Assembly (NCBI GenBank): GCA_900544225.1
Contig: UQUD01000007.1
Span: forward strand, 1 to 41,045
Reading direction: 5' to 3'
Source: an uncultured Collinsella sp.
Lineage (GTDB): Bacteria; Actinomycetota; Coriobacteriia; Coriobacteriales; Coriobacteriaceae
Length of the DNA stretch: 41,045 bases
The position numbers were made by a program, and so were the translations under genes. This document shows positions 16,044-23,390 of the stretch, piece after piece (the stretch's first letter is position 1; every line of letters begins with the position of its first letter). The notes below the pieces were generated by a model. That model saw nothing but the letters and a program-made list of their open reading frames with translations, was not told where the DNA came from and did no database searches.

Positions 16044-17177
16044 TTAGATGCGGTTCATCTGGGTTGCAACCTTGTTGTACCAGTCCTGCCACGTGGGCGG
16101 GCAGTACTTTTTGGCGGCTGCCGGGGTAAGCGTGGAGCCATAGTTGGCGCCCAGGTAGGCAACGTGGGCAGAGACGCCCTCGCTCCAGCTACCAAAGCTC
16201 CGCCAGCCGCCGCCGCGGGCGCTCCAGCCCCAGGCGTTATAGGAGCCGGCACAATAGAGGCCCTTGCTGCTCTCGATGCAGGCGATGGCGGGAGACCAGC
16301 GAGGATCAACACCGGTGTTCCAGGCTGCCACGGCAAAGTTGTAACCCTGGCCTGCCATGGGGGAGCCGGCGAGGTAGTTGTCGATGCGACTCGTCCACTC
16401 GTTGATAAACGAGTCGTAATCGGAGTTGCCGGTATTGGAGTTGTTCACCGTGGTGTCGATAGTGGTGTTGGCGTTATTGGCCTGGCTGTTGGAGTTGTTG
16501 CCGCTCACGCCCTCGCCCGAGAGCTTCTCGGCGGCAGCGGCCTTGTCGGCCTCGAGCTTGGCCAGCTCTGCGGCATTCTCCTGCTCGGCCTTTGCCTGGG
16601 CTTCGCTGCGAAGCTGCTGGGCCTGTGCCAGTGCGTCCTCGGCGGTTTTCTGCTCGGTCTCGAGTTGGGACTTCGCCTGCTCGAGCTCGGTCTTGTTCTG
16701 CTCGAGCTCGGTCTGCATCTTGTTGAGCTCTTCGATCTCGTCGACGCTCGAGCTCGTGATCTGGTTGGTGTACTTGCAGGTGGTGATGAACTCGCCCAGG
16801 CTCTGCGCGTTGACCAGGAAGCTCACGATGGGGTTGGTGCCCTTCTGGTACTTATACAGATCGCGCATGGCGGAGCTCGCCTTGGCCTGTTGATCGGGAA
16901 GTTCGGCTTCGATCTTCTCGATGCTTGCCTCGTTAGTGTCGATTTGCTTCTGCAGATCCTCGAGCTTGGTGCGGGCTTCGTTGTAGGCACTCGTGGCGGT
17001 TTCGATTTTCTGCTGGGCAGCGGAAAGCTGATCCTGCGTTGCCTGCGAGGCGGCATAGGCTGCGACGGGGGAGAGCATCGGCGCGGCCGTCAGTGTAACG
17101 GCAAGCGCGGCGCTCGTGATGATACGAGCCGGCTTCGACGCGATGAGCGCTGCGGTGCGATGGTTCGAATGCTGCAT
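16044..17177 (-). CDS. Secreted coiled-coil cell-wall hydrolase, PcsB-like N-terminus with lysozyme-like C-terminus
   Basis: 377 aa. A signal peptide (basic N-terminus, hydrophobic core about 20-40, A-Y-A-A-S cleavage) is followed by a long coiled coil (about 48-215: L-S-A-A-Q-Q-K-I-E-T, K-L-E-D-L-Q-K-Q-I, then Glu/Gln/Ala heptads). This resembles the PcsB/NlpC-p60 partner domain that binds the divisome. A Ser/Asn-rich linker leads to a C-terminal lysozyme-like domain (about 275-377) with the likely catalytic Glu in I-A-C-I-E-S-S-K-G and the motif Y-N-A-W-G-W. Start ATG 17177 follows AGAGGG; an upstream TTG is unnecessary. Likely a peptidoglycan hydrolase acting in separation or remodelling; the bond cleaved is not certain. 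Confidence 0.78.
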   Translation of the reverse strand: MQHSNHRTAALIASKPARIITSAALAVTLTAAPMLSPVAAYAASQATQDQLSAAQQKIETATSAYNEARTKLEDLQKQIDTNEASIEKIEAELPDQQAKASSAMRDLYKYQKGTNPIVSFLVNAQSLGEFITTCKYTNQITSSSVDEIEELNKMQTELEQNKTELEQAKSQLETEQKTAEDALAQAQQLRSEAQAKAEQENAAELAKLEADKAAAAEKLSGEGVSGNNSNSQANNANTTIDTTVNNSNTGNSDYDSFINEWTSRIDNYLAGSPMAGQGYNFAVAAWNTGVDPRWSPAIACIESSKGLYCAGSYNAWGWSARGGGWRSFGSWSEGVSAHVAYLGANYGSTLTPAAAKKYCPPTWQDWYNKVATQMNRI

Positions 17178-17491
17178 CCAGTCCCTCTGCAATCAATCGT
17201 AGGTTATAGTTCGAAAGGTATTCTACTACTGCTTTCGACTTCAACTTGAACCTTAAAGGTTCTAAAGGGTCAAGTTGAACTTGAGGTTTTGGCCTTGACC
17301 TGCAGTTATAGTGAATTGTTAAGAAACCATAGAGTTCAACTTTAACGTTACGGAACCCTGCGGGCTCGATCATAAGCGCCTGCTTGCCATAGATATGGTG
17401 GAACTTTGGGAAGCGACGGTTTGGCACGCTAGAATAAACCAGTTGCATAAAGACCGCCCATCGTACGGGCAGTTGATGATAGGAAGTTTCC
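17178..17491. other. Intergenic region between divergent genes with palindromic operator-like cluster
   Basis: 314 bp without a gene. It holds the TTCAACTTGA-type repeats described separately (17240-17345) and AT-rich stretches. TTGACC (17295-17300) is a possible -35 hexamer on the plus strand, but no convincing -10 was found at the right spacing. Confidence 0.6.
17240..17284. promoter_or_regulatory. Nested palindromes resembling MerR/SoxR-type operators
   Basis: TTCAACTTGAA (17240-17250) and TCAAGTTGAA (17270-17279) form an inverted repeat around the palindrome ACCTTAAAGGT (17250-17260). TCAAGTTGAACTTGA (17270-17284) is itself a 15-bp palindrome with a free centre base. A further TTCAAC lies at 17335. 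MerR-family sites such as the SoxR box (CCTCAAGTT/AACTTGAGG) look similar. No MerR gene is in the window. Confidence 0.45.
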
Positions 17492-18748
17492 ATGGCATTG
17501 CAGTTTACAGAGCGCGAGTTTATACCCGTGCTGCTCGGCGGCGATATCAACGCCTATTCGGTGGCGCGCGCCTTCTACGAGGAGTATCAGGTCAAGAGCC
17601 TGGTCTTTGGCAAGTATCAGACGGGTCCTGCATACCGCAGCCAGATTATCGACTATACGCCCAATGTGGATATCGACACTATGCCGGTCATGATCGAGAC
17701 CGTCAACGGCATTGCACAGGCCAATCCCGATAGGAAGATTATCCTCATGGGCTGCGGCGATAACTACGTCGCGCTTGCCGCACAGGCTCAGGATGCCGGC
17801 CAGCTTGCCTCCAACGTCATCGCGCCCTATGCGCCCTACAGCATGCTCGAGCAGTGCCAGAAGAAGGAGATCTTCTACGAGCTGTGCGAGAAGCACGGTG
17901 TGCCCTATCCGCACACGTTTACCTTTACCATGGCGATGCTCAACGCCCAGGGCGAGGCTTCCGCCGAGGTGCTCGACCAGATCGACTTTCCCTTCCCGAT
18001 GATTCTGAAGCCCTCTGACGGCATCATGTGGTGGGAGCACGAGTTCGAGGGCCAGAAGAAGGCCTACGAGATTGCCGATCGCGCCGAGCTGGAGCAGGTC
18101 ATTCGCGATGTGTACGCCAGTGGCTACACCGATGACCTCATCTTGCAGGACCGCGTGCCCGGCAACGACGAGTACATGCGCGTGCTTACCAGTTATTCCG
18201 ACCGCAACGGCAAGGTTCGCATGATGTGCCTGGGTCACGTGCTGCTCGAGGAGCATCAGCCCCATGGTGTCGGCAACCACGCCTGCATCATCACCGAGCC
18301 CAACGACGAGCTCATGGGTGGCGTGCGCAAGCTGCTTGAGGACCTTAAGTTCACGGGCTTCTCCAACTTCGACGTCAAGTACGACCAACGCGATGGTTCG
18401 TTTAAGTTCTTCGACTTCAACACGCGTCAGGGCCGCAGTAACTACTACGTCACCAACAGCGGCTTTAACGTTGCCAAGTACGTGGTGGATGAGTACGTCT
18501 ATAACCGTCCGTTTGAGCCGGAATTTGTGACGGCGCAGGACGAGGCTCTGTGGATGGTCGTCCCCATGGGTGTCGTTGACAAGTATGTCAAGGACCCCGA
18601 GCTGCGTGCGAAGGCGCATCGTCTGGCCAAGGAGGGCAAGGCCGCCGATCCTTCGTTTATGAAGGGCGATTTTGTCTTTAACCGCTGGTTGCGCATGTGG
18701 CACACCAAGCTGCGTCACTTTAAGCTGTTCAAGACGTATTACAAGTAG
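17492..18748 (+). CDS. ATP-grasp ligase, likely D-aspartate ligase of peptidoglycan cross-bridge
   Basis: 418 aa, cytoplasmic. The N-terminus E-F-I-P-V-L-L-G-G-D-I-N-A-Y-S-V-A-R-A-F matches the pattern of the Aslfm-type D-aspartate ligases that add D-Asp to the side chain of the third stem-peptide residue. The ATP-grasp region shows F-P-M-I-L-K-P-S-D-G, the glutamate-rich nucleotide segment and, near residue 310, F-K-F-F-D-F-N-T-R-Q-G-R-S-N-Y-Y. GGAAG precedes ATG 17492. An aspartate-racemase-type gene follows 84 nt later, the pairing expected for D-Asp supply and ligation. Other carboxylate-amine ligases share the fold, so the substrate is inferred from sequence pattern plus neighbour. Confidence 0.7.
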   Translation: MALQFTEREFIPVLLGGDINAYSVARAFYEEYQVKSLVFGKYQTGPAYRSQIIDYTPNVDIDTMPVMIETVNGIAQANPDRKIILMGCGDNYVALAAQAQDAGQLASNVIAPYAPYSMLEQCQKKEIFYELCEKHGVPYPHTFTFTMAMLNAQGEASAEVLDQIDFPFPMILKPSDGIMWWEHEFEGQKKAYEIADRAELEQVIRDVYASGYTDDLILQDRVPGNDEYMRVLTSYSDRNGKVRMMCLGHVLLEEHQPHGVGNHACIITEPNDELMGGVRKLLEDLKFTGFSNFDVKYDQRDGSFKFFDFNTRQGRSNYYVTNSGFNVAKYVVDEYVYNRPFEPEFVTAQDEALWMVVPMGVVDKYVKDPELRAKAHRLAKEGKAADPSFMKGDFVFNRWLRMWHTKLRHFKLFKTYYK

Positions 18749-18832
18749 ATGAGCGCGGCGCCCGCCCGGTTTGCAACGGACGGGCGCGGGCATGATACGA
18801 GCAATTGCATGGGCGTCACCAAGGAGGCGGCG

Positions 18833-19579
18833 ATGGAAAAGCTGGGAGTTATCGGCGGCATGGGCGCTGAGGCCACGTCGTATTACTACGACCAGGTCGT
18901 GCGTCATACGGCTGCTGCCTGTGATCAGGAGCATATCGACATGGTGGTGCTTTCCAAGTCGACCATGCCCGACCGTACGCTGGCCATCAAGACCGGCGAG
19001 CATGCCGAGCTGCTGGCGACCATGAAGGAATGTGCACGGGCACTCGAGGGGCTGGGCTGTGCCCATATCGCCATTCCCTGCAACACATCGCACTACTTCT
19101 ACGACCAGATTCAGTCGTTTACCAAGGTGCCGATTATCCACATGCCGCGTGAGTCGGTGCGCTATGCCCTGGCGGGCGCGGTGATGGGGGAGTGCGAGTT
19201 CGATCCCAACCTGAGCATGCCGTCCGAGCCGGTGCGCAAGATCGGCATCATGGGCACTGACGGCACCGTGGGTGCAGGCGTCTATGGGCGCGAGTGCGAG
19301 GCCGCGGGCGTCGAGGTCGTCTATCCCAGCGAGAAGCGCCAGGCCGACGTGATGTCGCTGATTTATGATGACGTGAAGGCCGGACGCGAGCCCGATATGG
19401 ACAAGTTTGACCGCGTGATGTGGGAGTTCGCCCGCAGCGGCTGCGACCGCGTCATTCTGGCCTGCACCGAGCTCTCGGTGCTGCAAAAGTACCGGGAGAT
19501 GCCCGAGATTACCCTTGACGCCATGGACGTCCTGGTGCGCGAATCCATCATCCGCAGCGGCGCCCCCTACCGCCTGTAG
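18833..19579 (+). CDS. Aspartate/glutamate racemase family protein, likely aspartate racemase
   Basis: 248 aa, PLP-independent two-cysteine racemase. The N-terminus L-G-V-I-G-G-M-G-A-E-A-T, first catalytic Cys83 in I-P-C-N-T-S-H and second Cys211 in L-A-C-T-E-L are all present. Start ATG 18833 lies 5 nt after AAGGAGGCGG; the frame is open further upstream but without a ribosome site. Position behind the D-Asp-ligase-like gene argues for L-Asp to D-Asp conversion feeding wall synthesis. Glutamate racemase is less likely because the motif spacing is that of the RacX/aspartate group. Confidence 0.82.
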   Translation: MEKLGVIGGMGAEATSYYYDQVVRHTAAACDQEHIDMVVLSKSTMPDRTLAIKTGEHAELLATMKECARALEGLGCAHIAIPCNTSHYFYDQIQSFTKVPIIHMPRESVRYALAGAVMGECEFDPNLSMPSEPVRKIGIMGTDGTVGAGVYGRECEAAGVEVVYPSEKRQADVMSLIYDDVKAGREPDMDKFDRVMWEFARSGCDRVILACTELSVLQKYREMPEITLDAMDVLVRESIIRSGAPYRL

Positions 19580-19585
19580 CCCTCG

Positions 19586-19621
19586 ACCTGCCAAAAAAGG
19601 GACAGGTTTATTTTGGTAGGT
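19586..19621. repeat. Short inverted repeat
   Basis: ACCTGCCAAAA and TTTTGGTAGGT flank AAGGGACAGGTTTA. One mismatch in 11 bp. It carries the GGGAC motif also found in the inverted repeats near 22214 and 30592. Confidence 0.45.
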
Positions 19622-19641
19622 TTTATCTGGGTAAACAGTGA

Positions 19642-19676
19642 GGCCTCGGCTCGTTTGATGCGGGCCGGGGTCTTTT
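19642..19676 (+). terminator. Intrinsic terminator after the racemase
   Basis: GGCCTCGGCTC and GGGCCGGGGTC pair over 11 bp (with G-U pairs) around a 9-nt loop, directly followed by TTTT. Confidence 0.7.
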
Positions 19677-19704
19677 GCATTTGTCGGTTGCCGGGGGCGA
19701 TGGG

Positions 19705-20451
19705 TTAAAACAGGAAGCCGAGGACGATGAGGGCAATGCTGACAATAAGTATGGCAATGTCCAGGCTCTTGATGGGGTAGCGCTTGTACGAGCTCGCGCG
19801 CGTGCGCAGGTAGAAGCCGCGCTGCTCGGCTGCCAGGGCCGTGGCATCGGTTTTACCCACGCTCGAGATCAGTAGCGGCACGCACAGCGGCAGCATGAGC
19901 TTGAGCTTCTTGATGGGGTTCTTGGTGTCATACTCGATGCCGCGTGCGGTCTGCGCCTCCATGATGGCGTTCATCTCCTGGCCAAACACCGGCACAAAGC
20001 GCAGCGCCGTGGTAAAGGTGAAGGCGTAACGATACGGAACGTGCAGCACCTCGACGCAGGCGTTGGCAAGGTCGTTGAGCTTGGTCACCATGAGCATCAG
20101 GATGAGCGGTAGCGCCACGCCCAGCAGACGCAGGCAGGCCTTTGTTCCGGTGATGAGGCCTTCATCGGTGACAAAGCTCCACACCACGTTGCCATCGCGC
20201 ATAAAAGCCAGCTGCAGCACCAGCATGATGAGCGCGAGCGGAATCAGTAGCTTGAGCAGCGCGAGCAGGCGGTCGACGACGCCGGCGTAGGCTCCCAGCG
20301 CGAGCGTGAGTGCCAGAAAGCCCAGCAGTGCCACATAGGTGTCGGACAAGAAAATGCCGATGATGATGGCGGCGGCGAGGCCCAGTTTGATGACGGGGTT
20401 CAGGCGGTGTAGCAGCGTGTCGCCCGGCATGTAGTCGATGACGTTAACCAC
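19705..20451 (-). CDS. ecfT: ECF transporter transmembrane component
   Basis: 248-aa EcfT. Hydrophobic spans at roughly 18-60, 85-110 and 225-248 surround the cytoplasmic coupling helices. The latter carry the EcfT signature A-R-G-I (Q-T-A-R-G-I-E-Y-D) and the second A-A-E-Q-R-G-F-Y-L-R motif near 200, which contact the ATPases. GTG 20451 is chosen as start: the protein begins V-N-V-I-D-Y-M-P-G-D as usual for EcfT, GAGGAG is 10 nt upstream, and it overlaps the ecfA stop by 8 nt, indicating coupling. Confidence 0.88.
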   Translation of the reverse strand: MVNVIDYMPGDTLLHRLNPVIKLGLAAAIIIGIFLSDTYVALLGFLALTLALGAYAGVVDRLLALLKLLIPLALIMLVLQLAFMRDGNVVWSFVTDEGLITGTKACLRLLGVALPLILMLMVTKLNDLANACVEVLHVPYRYAFTFTTALRFVPVFGQEMNAIMEAQTARGIEYDTKNPIKKLKLMLPLCVPLLISSVGKTDATALAAEQRGFYLRTRASSYKRYPIKSLDIAILIVSIALIVLGFLF

Positions 20452-22195
20452 GGCGGACCATCTCCTCGGTAATGCGAACGATATCGGTGACCTCACTCAC
20501 CTGCGTAAAGGAGGGCGAGACGGTGGATGCCAGACGGCGCGAGAGTTCGATGACCTGGGGCGGCTCAACGTAGGCACGCTGCATGAGTTCGATGTTCGAG
20601 AATAGCTCGTGCGTGCGGCCGCGGTCGAGGATGCGACCGTTGGCCATCACCACGACGCGCTCGGCAAAGTCGGAAACGACTTCCATGTCGTGACAGACCA
20701 TGATGACGGCGCAACCGCGCTCTGCCATGGTGCGCACCGTTTCCATGACGGTCATGCACTCGCGGTAGTCCAGGCCGCTCGTGGGTTCGTCGAGCACCAC
20801 GATCTTGGGCTCGATCACTACAACGGATGCCAGCGCCACCATCTGGCGCTGGCCGCGTGACAGCGAGAACGGTGCCTCGTCGGCGGGCAGGCCAAAGCGG
20901 TCGATGACCAGCTGGGCGCGACGCAGGGCTTCGGCGCGGTCGATGCCGGCAAGCTCTAGACCAAAGGCGACCTCGTCGAGCACGGTGTCTTTGCAGATTT
21001 GGCGGTCGGGGTTCTGGAAAAGCGTTGCCACTTCGCGTGCGATGCGGCTCGTGGGAACCGATGCCGTGTCCAAGCCCGTAACGCGTACGCTGCCCGATGC
21101 GGGCTTGAGCAAACCCGTGAGCAGTTTGGTGAGCGTGGTTTTGCCGGCTCCGTTTTGGCCGACAATGCCCACGAGCTCGCCGGGGTAGAGCGTCAAGTTG
21201 AGGTCGTGGACGGCGGCGCCTCCATGGGGGTAGGAAAACTCGACATGGTCAAAGGTGAGCACCGGCTCGGCGTCTTTCGCATGCGGGCGCAGCGACGGCG
21301 CGTGCGGGGAGCCTGCGGGAGCCTGGGTATCGCTTGTCGCACGGTCGGGGTCGACGATTTCCGTTATCAGGCGTTCTGCCTCGTCGACATCCAGACAGGG
21401 CGTGCCGCTTACCAAGCCATCGGCCTCGAGACTGTTGAAGATGCGCGTGACGCGCGGACAATCGACGCCGATGGTGCGAAGCTCGTCGGTGCGTGCGAAG
21501 ACCTCGTGCGGCTCACCTTGCAGCGCGATCTGGCCGTGATCGAGCACCAACACACGGTTGCAGTACTCCGAAAGCAGAGCGACCTTTTGCTCAACGACGA
21601 CGATGGTGATGCCGAGCGCGCGGTTTGCCTCGCGCAGCGTCTCGAAGACCAAGGTGGAACTGGCGGGGTCGAGTGCTGCGGTTGGCTCATCGAGCACTAA
21701 GACGCGCGGACGCATGGCGAGGATGGCGGCGATAGCTACCTTTTGCTTTTGGCCACCCGAGAGGGTGGCGATCTCGCGGTCGCGCAGGTCGCTAATGCCG
21801 ACGGTCTTAAGCGTCTCGCACAAGCGCTGCTCGATCTGGTCATGCGGAACGCCAAAGTTCTCGAGACCAAAGAGCATCTCATCCTCAACGACCGAAGCGA
21901 CCATCTGCGTGTCAATGTCTTGCAACACGCTACCGACGATTTGCGATATGTCGGTGAGCGAGACCTCGCAGGTGTCGTGGCCGTCAACTAACACGGAGCC
22001 ATAAAAGGCGCCGGTGTAGTGGTGAGGCACGGCGCCCGACAGGCAGGCGGCAAGTGTGGACTTACCGGCACCCGAGGGCCCGATGATGCCGATGAAATCT
22101 CCCTTGTTCACGCTAAGCGAAACGTGGCTGAGCGCCTGCTCGGTTTGCGTGCCATAGGAGAACGAGACATCGTCGACGTTGATGATCGTTTCCAT
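20444..22195 (-). CDS. Fused ECF transporter ATPase (EcfA1-EcfA2)
   Basis: 583 aa with two complete ABC ATPase domains. Domain 1: Walker A G-P-S-G-A-G-K-S-T (39-47), signature L-S-G-G-Q (145-149), Walker B V-L-V-L-D-E-P. Domain 2: Walker A G-Q-N-G-A-G-K-T-T (346-354), signature L-S-R-G-Q (445-449), Walker B I-V-V-L-D-E-P. A linker rich in Pro/Ala/Ser (about 285-310) joins them. The pair powers EcfT and the substrate-binding S component. ATG 22195 follows AAAGG. It is coupled to ecfT; two inverted repeats separate it from the S-component gene, so independent expression is possible. Confidence 0.92.
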   Translation of the reverse strand: METIINVDDVSFSYGTQTEQALSHVSLSVNKGDFIGIIGPSGAGKSTLAACLSGAVPHHYTGAFYGSVLVDGHDTCEVSLTDISQIVGSVLQDIDTQMVASVVEDEMLFGLENFGVPHDQIEQRLCETLKTVGISDLRDREIATLSGGQKQKVAIAAILAMRPRVLVLDEPTAALDPASSTLVFETLREANRALGITIVVVEQKVALLSEYCNRVLVLDHGQIALQGEPHEVFARTDELRTIGVDCPRVTRIFNSLEADGLVSGTPCLDVDEAERLITEIVDPDRATSDTQAPAGSPHAPSLRPHAKDAEPVLTFDHVEFSYPHGGAAVHDLNLTLYPGELVGIVGQNGAGKTTLTKLLTGLLKPASGSVRVTGLDTASVPTSRIAREVATLFQNPDRQICKDTVLDEVAFGLELAGIDRAEALRRAQLVIDRFGLPADEAPFSLSRGQRQMVALASVVVIEPKIVVLDEPTSGLDYRECMTVMETVRTMAERGCAVIMVCHDMEVVSDFAERVVVMANGRILDRGRTHELFSNIELMQRAYVEPPQVIELSRRLASTVSPSFTQVSEVTDIVRITEEMVRRG

Positions 22196-22213
22196 GGATA
22201 CCTTTCATAATCA

Positions 22214-22257
22214 TTGGGGACGTTCTTACATGACTAGTCGTTTAAGAACGTCCCCAA
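22214..22257. repeat. Inverted repeat IR1
   Basis: Arms TTGGGGACGTTCTTA and TAAGAACGTCCCCAA (15 bp, perfect), 14-nt loop containing GACTAGTC. It lies 19 nt upstream of the fused ATPase start. Confidence 0.8.
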
Positions 22258-22300
22258 AAGCTCGTTGTTTGGGACAGTCTTTGGTGGTGAAGCACGGATA

Positions 22301-22401
22301 CGGCTTTACGAGGTGCCCCAGGTTGGCGCGAAAGAGGAGCGAAGCGTTCTTGGGTATGCGAGCGACGAATGAACGCCAAGATGGGGTGGCTCGTAAAGCC
22401 G
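22301..22401. repeat. Inverted repeat IR2 after the S-component gene
   Basis: Outer arms CGGCTTTACGAG/CTCGTAAAGCCG (12 bp, perfect) continue as the imperfect pair GTGCCCCAGGTTGGCG/CGCCAAGATGGGGTGG and enclose a 45-nt centre. It starts 6 nt beyond the S-component stop and may end that transcript or protect its 3' end. Confidence 0.75.
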
Positions 22402-22407
22402 AGCGGG

Positions 22408-22983
22408 TTAGTTGAGCTTCAGGGCCTTCTGGATGGGCAGGTAGAGGGCGCCGACCAGAATGGCGTTAAATACGGCGGTCATGGCGACGACGGGCAGCAT
22501 GGCTGCGGCGAGCTCGCCCACCACGCCGAGCATGGCCATCTTGATGACCATGAAGATGACGCCCGAGACAAAGGTGGTCACGAATGTTGCGACGATGGCG
22601 ACGACGGGCTTAACCTGGCCGTCCTTGGCGGCGGCGTTGACAATGACGGCCATGAGCATGGCGGCGATACCCTCGGCGGCAAAATCGACAAACGGCGAGG
22701 TGGTAGTGATCTGGATTACGGCCGCCGAGATGAGACCAATGACGAGCGCCTGGCCAATGTTGGGACGAATGACCAGGATGGTGAGGCAGAAGGCCGAGAT
22801 AATGAACTCGGGGCTGATCATACCGCCCGAGATGCCCGAGATTGCCTTGCCGACGGTGAAGTTGAGGATGAAGCCGGCGGCAAGCAGAATGGCGAGCAGG
22901 ACAAGGGCGCGAATATCGAGTTTACCGCGGTCGGCGGTCTGGACGGCGCGGGGCTGGGCGGTGGCGGTGGTGTTCTGAGACAT
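22408..22983 (-). CDS. ECF transporter substrate-binding (S) component, probably for tryptophan
   Basis: 191-aa hydrophobic protein with a short polar N-terminus (M-S-Q-N-T-T ...) and about six membrane spans; G-K-A-I-S-G-I-S-G-G-M-I-S-P-E-F and the following spans look like an ECF S subunit. ATG 22983 follows AAAGGA by 8 nt. Its mRNA is preceded by a leader peptide with three adjacent Trp codons and a terminator, so expression should rise when charged tRNA-Trp is scarce. That points to tryptophan, or a precursor such as indole or anthranilate, as ligand. The A and T components are just downstream on the same strand. Confidence 0.82.
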   Translation of the reverse strand: MSQNTTATAQPRAVQTADRGKLDIRALVLLAILLAAGFILNFTVGKAISGISGGMISPEFIISAFCLTILVIRPNIGQALVIGLISAAVIQITTTSPFVDFAAEGIAAMLMAVIVNAAAKDGQVKPVVAIVATFVTTFVSGVIFMVIKMAMLGVVGELAAAMLPVVAMTAVFNAILVGALYLPIQKALKLN

Positions 22984-23059
22984 GGTGAAAGTCCTTTCAA
23001 AAAGGGGAGTGTAAGAGAAAAACGGAGGCGCGTGATGCGAATGCGATCGGGCTCGAGAT

Positions 23060-23093
23060 AGAAAAAGGCCCCCGGTCGAAACCGGAGGCCTTC
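23060..23093 (-). terminator. Trp attenuator terminator
   Basis: Minus strand: AAGGCCTCCGGT-TTCG-ACCGGGGGCCTT, a 12-bp stem (one G-U) with a UUCG tetraloop followed by TTTTTC. It stands between the leader peptide stop and the S-component gene. The sequence TTTCGACCG, spanning loop and 3' arm (23073-23081), is complementary to CGGTCGAAA at the end of the leader frame (23132-23140), giving an antiterminator. Confidence 0.85.
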
Positions 23094-23127
23094 CAATCAC
23101 CTAGAGCGCAAAACAGGCGTGAGGGAC

Positions 23128-23196
23128 TCACTTTCGACCGATCGTATTCGCATCACGCCACCACCAGTTGTTGAGAGACTTCATCGTGTTCATCAT
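23128..23196 (-). CDS. Tryptophan leader peptide, 22 codons
   Basis: Starts at ATG 23196 (or the adjacent ATG 23193) behind AAAGGAG 9 nt upstream and ends at TGA 23128-23130. Residues 9-15 are N-N-W-W-W-R-D; the three consecutive TGG codons lie at 23158-23166. A downstream 12-bp terminator and an alternative pairing complete a classic ribosome-mediated attenuator. Stalling at Trp codons leaves CGGTCGAAA free to invade the terminator, whereas a ribosome reaching the stop codon covers it. Streptomyces trp leaders also carry W-W-W. Confidence 0.85.
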   Translation of the reverse strand: MMNTMKSLNNWWWRDANTIGRK

Positions 23197-23254
23197 CTTG
23201 GTGGCTCCTTTCGTGATGCCTTGGCGCGGTCGCACCTCGTTGCTGTTGTGCTGC

Positions 23255-23263
23255 ACTATAGCA
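23255..23263 (-). promoter_or_regulatory. Extended -10 promoter for the trp leader
   Basis: TG-C-TATAGT on the minus strand, about 60 nt before the leader peptide start. No good -35 hexamer was found, as is common for extended -10 promoters. Confidence 0.45.
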
Positions 23264-23281
23264 CAGCAAAGTGTGTGCGGG

Positions 23282-23304
23282 GAAATCTTTTTTGAAAAGA
23301 TTTC
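23282..23304. repeat. 23-bp perfect palindrome upstream of the trp leader promoter
   Basis: GAAATCTTTT-TTG-AAAAGATTTC, 22 nt upstream of the extended -10 element on the minus strand. It may be an operator or the tail of an upstream terminator. Confidence 0.5.
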
Positions 23305-23340
23305 GGCGGCGTTTCCTGCCGGTCAAAAGGGCAGGCTGAG

Positions 23341-23370
23341 CGGGCGGGATGACTCATGCGACCCCGCCCG
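23341..23370 (-). terminator. GC-rich hairpin after the C69 dipeptidase
   Basis: CGGGCGGG and CCCGCCCG arms around a 14-nt loop, 20 nt beyond the C69 stop. No adjacent T-run on the minus strand, so its efficiency is uncertain. Confidence 0.4.
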
Positions 23371-23390
23371 TCTCTTGGAACGCAAGGGCC

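Noticed and set aside
17270..17286. True SoxR box
   Set aside because: The centre has an extra base and one flank deviates from the SoxR consensus; no soxR-like gene nearby. Kept only as a MerR-like palindrome.
17429..19594. Long minus-strand open frame of about 720 codons opposite the ATP-grasp and racemase genes
   Set aside because: It mirrors two well-recognised genes in GC-rich DNA, its composition (Leu/His/Gly/Val-rich) is that of an antisense shadow, and no family motif is visible.
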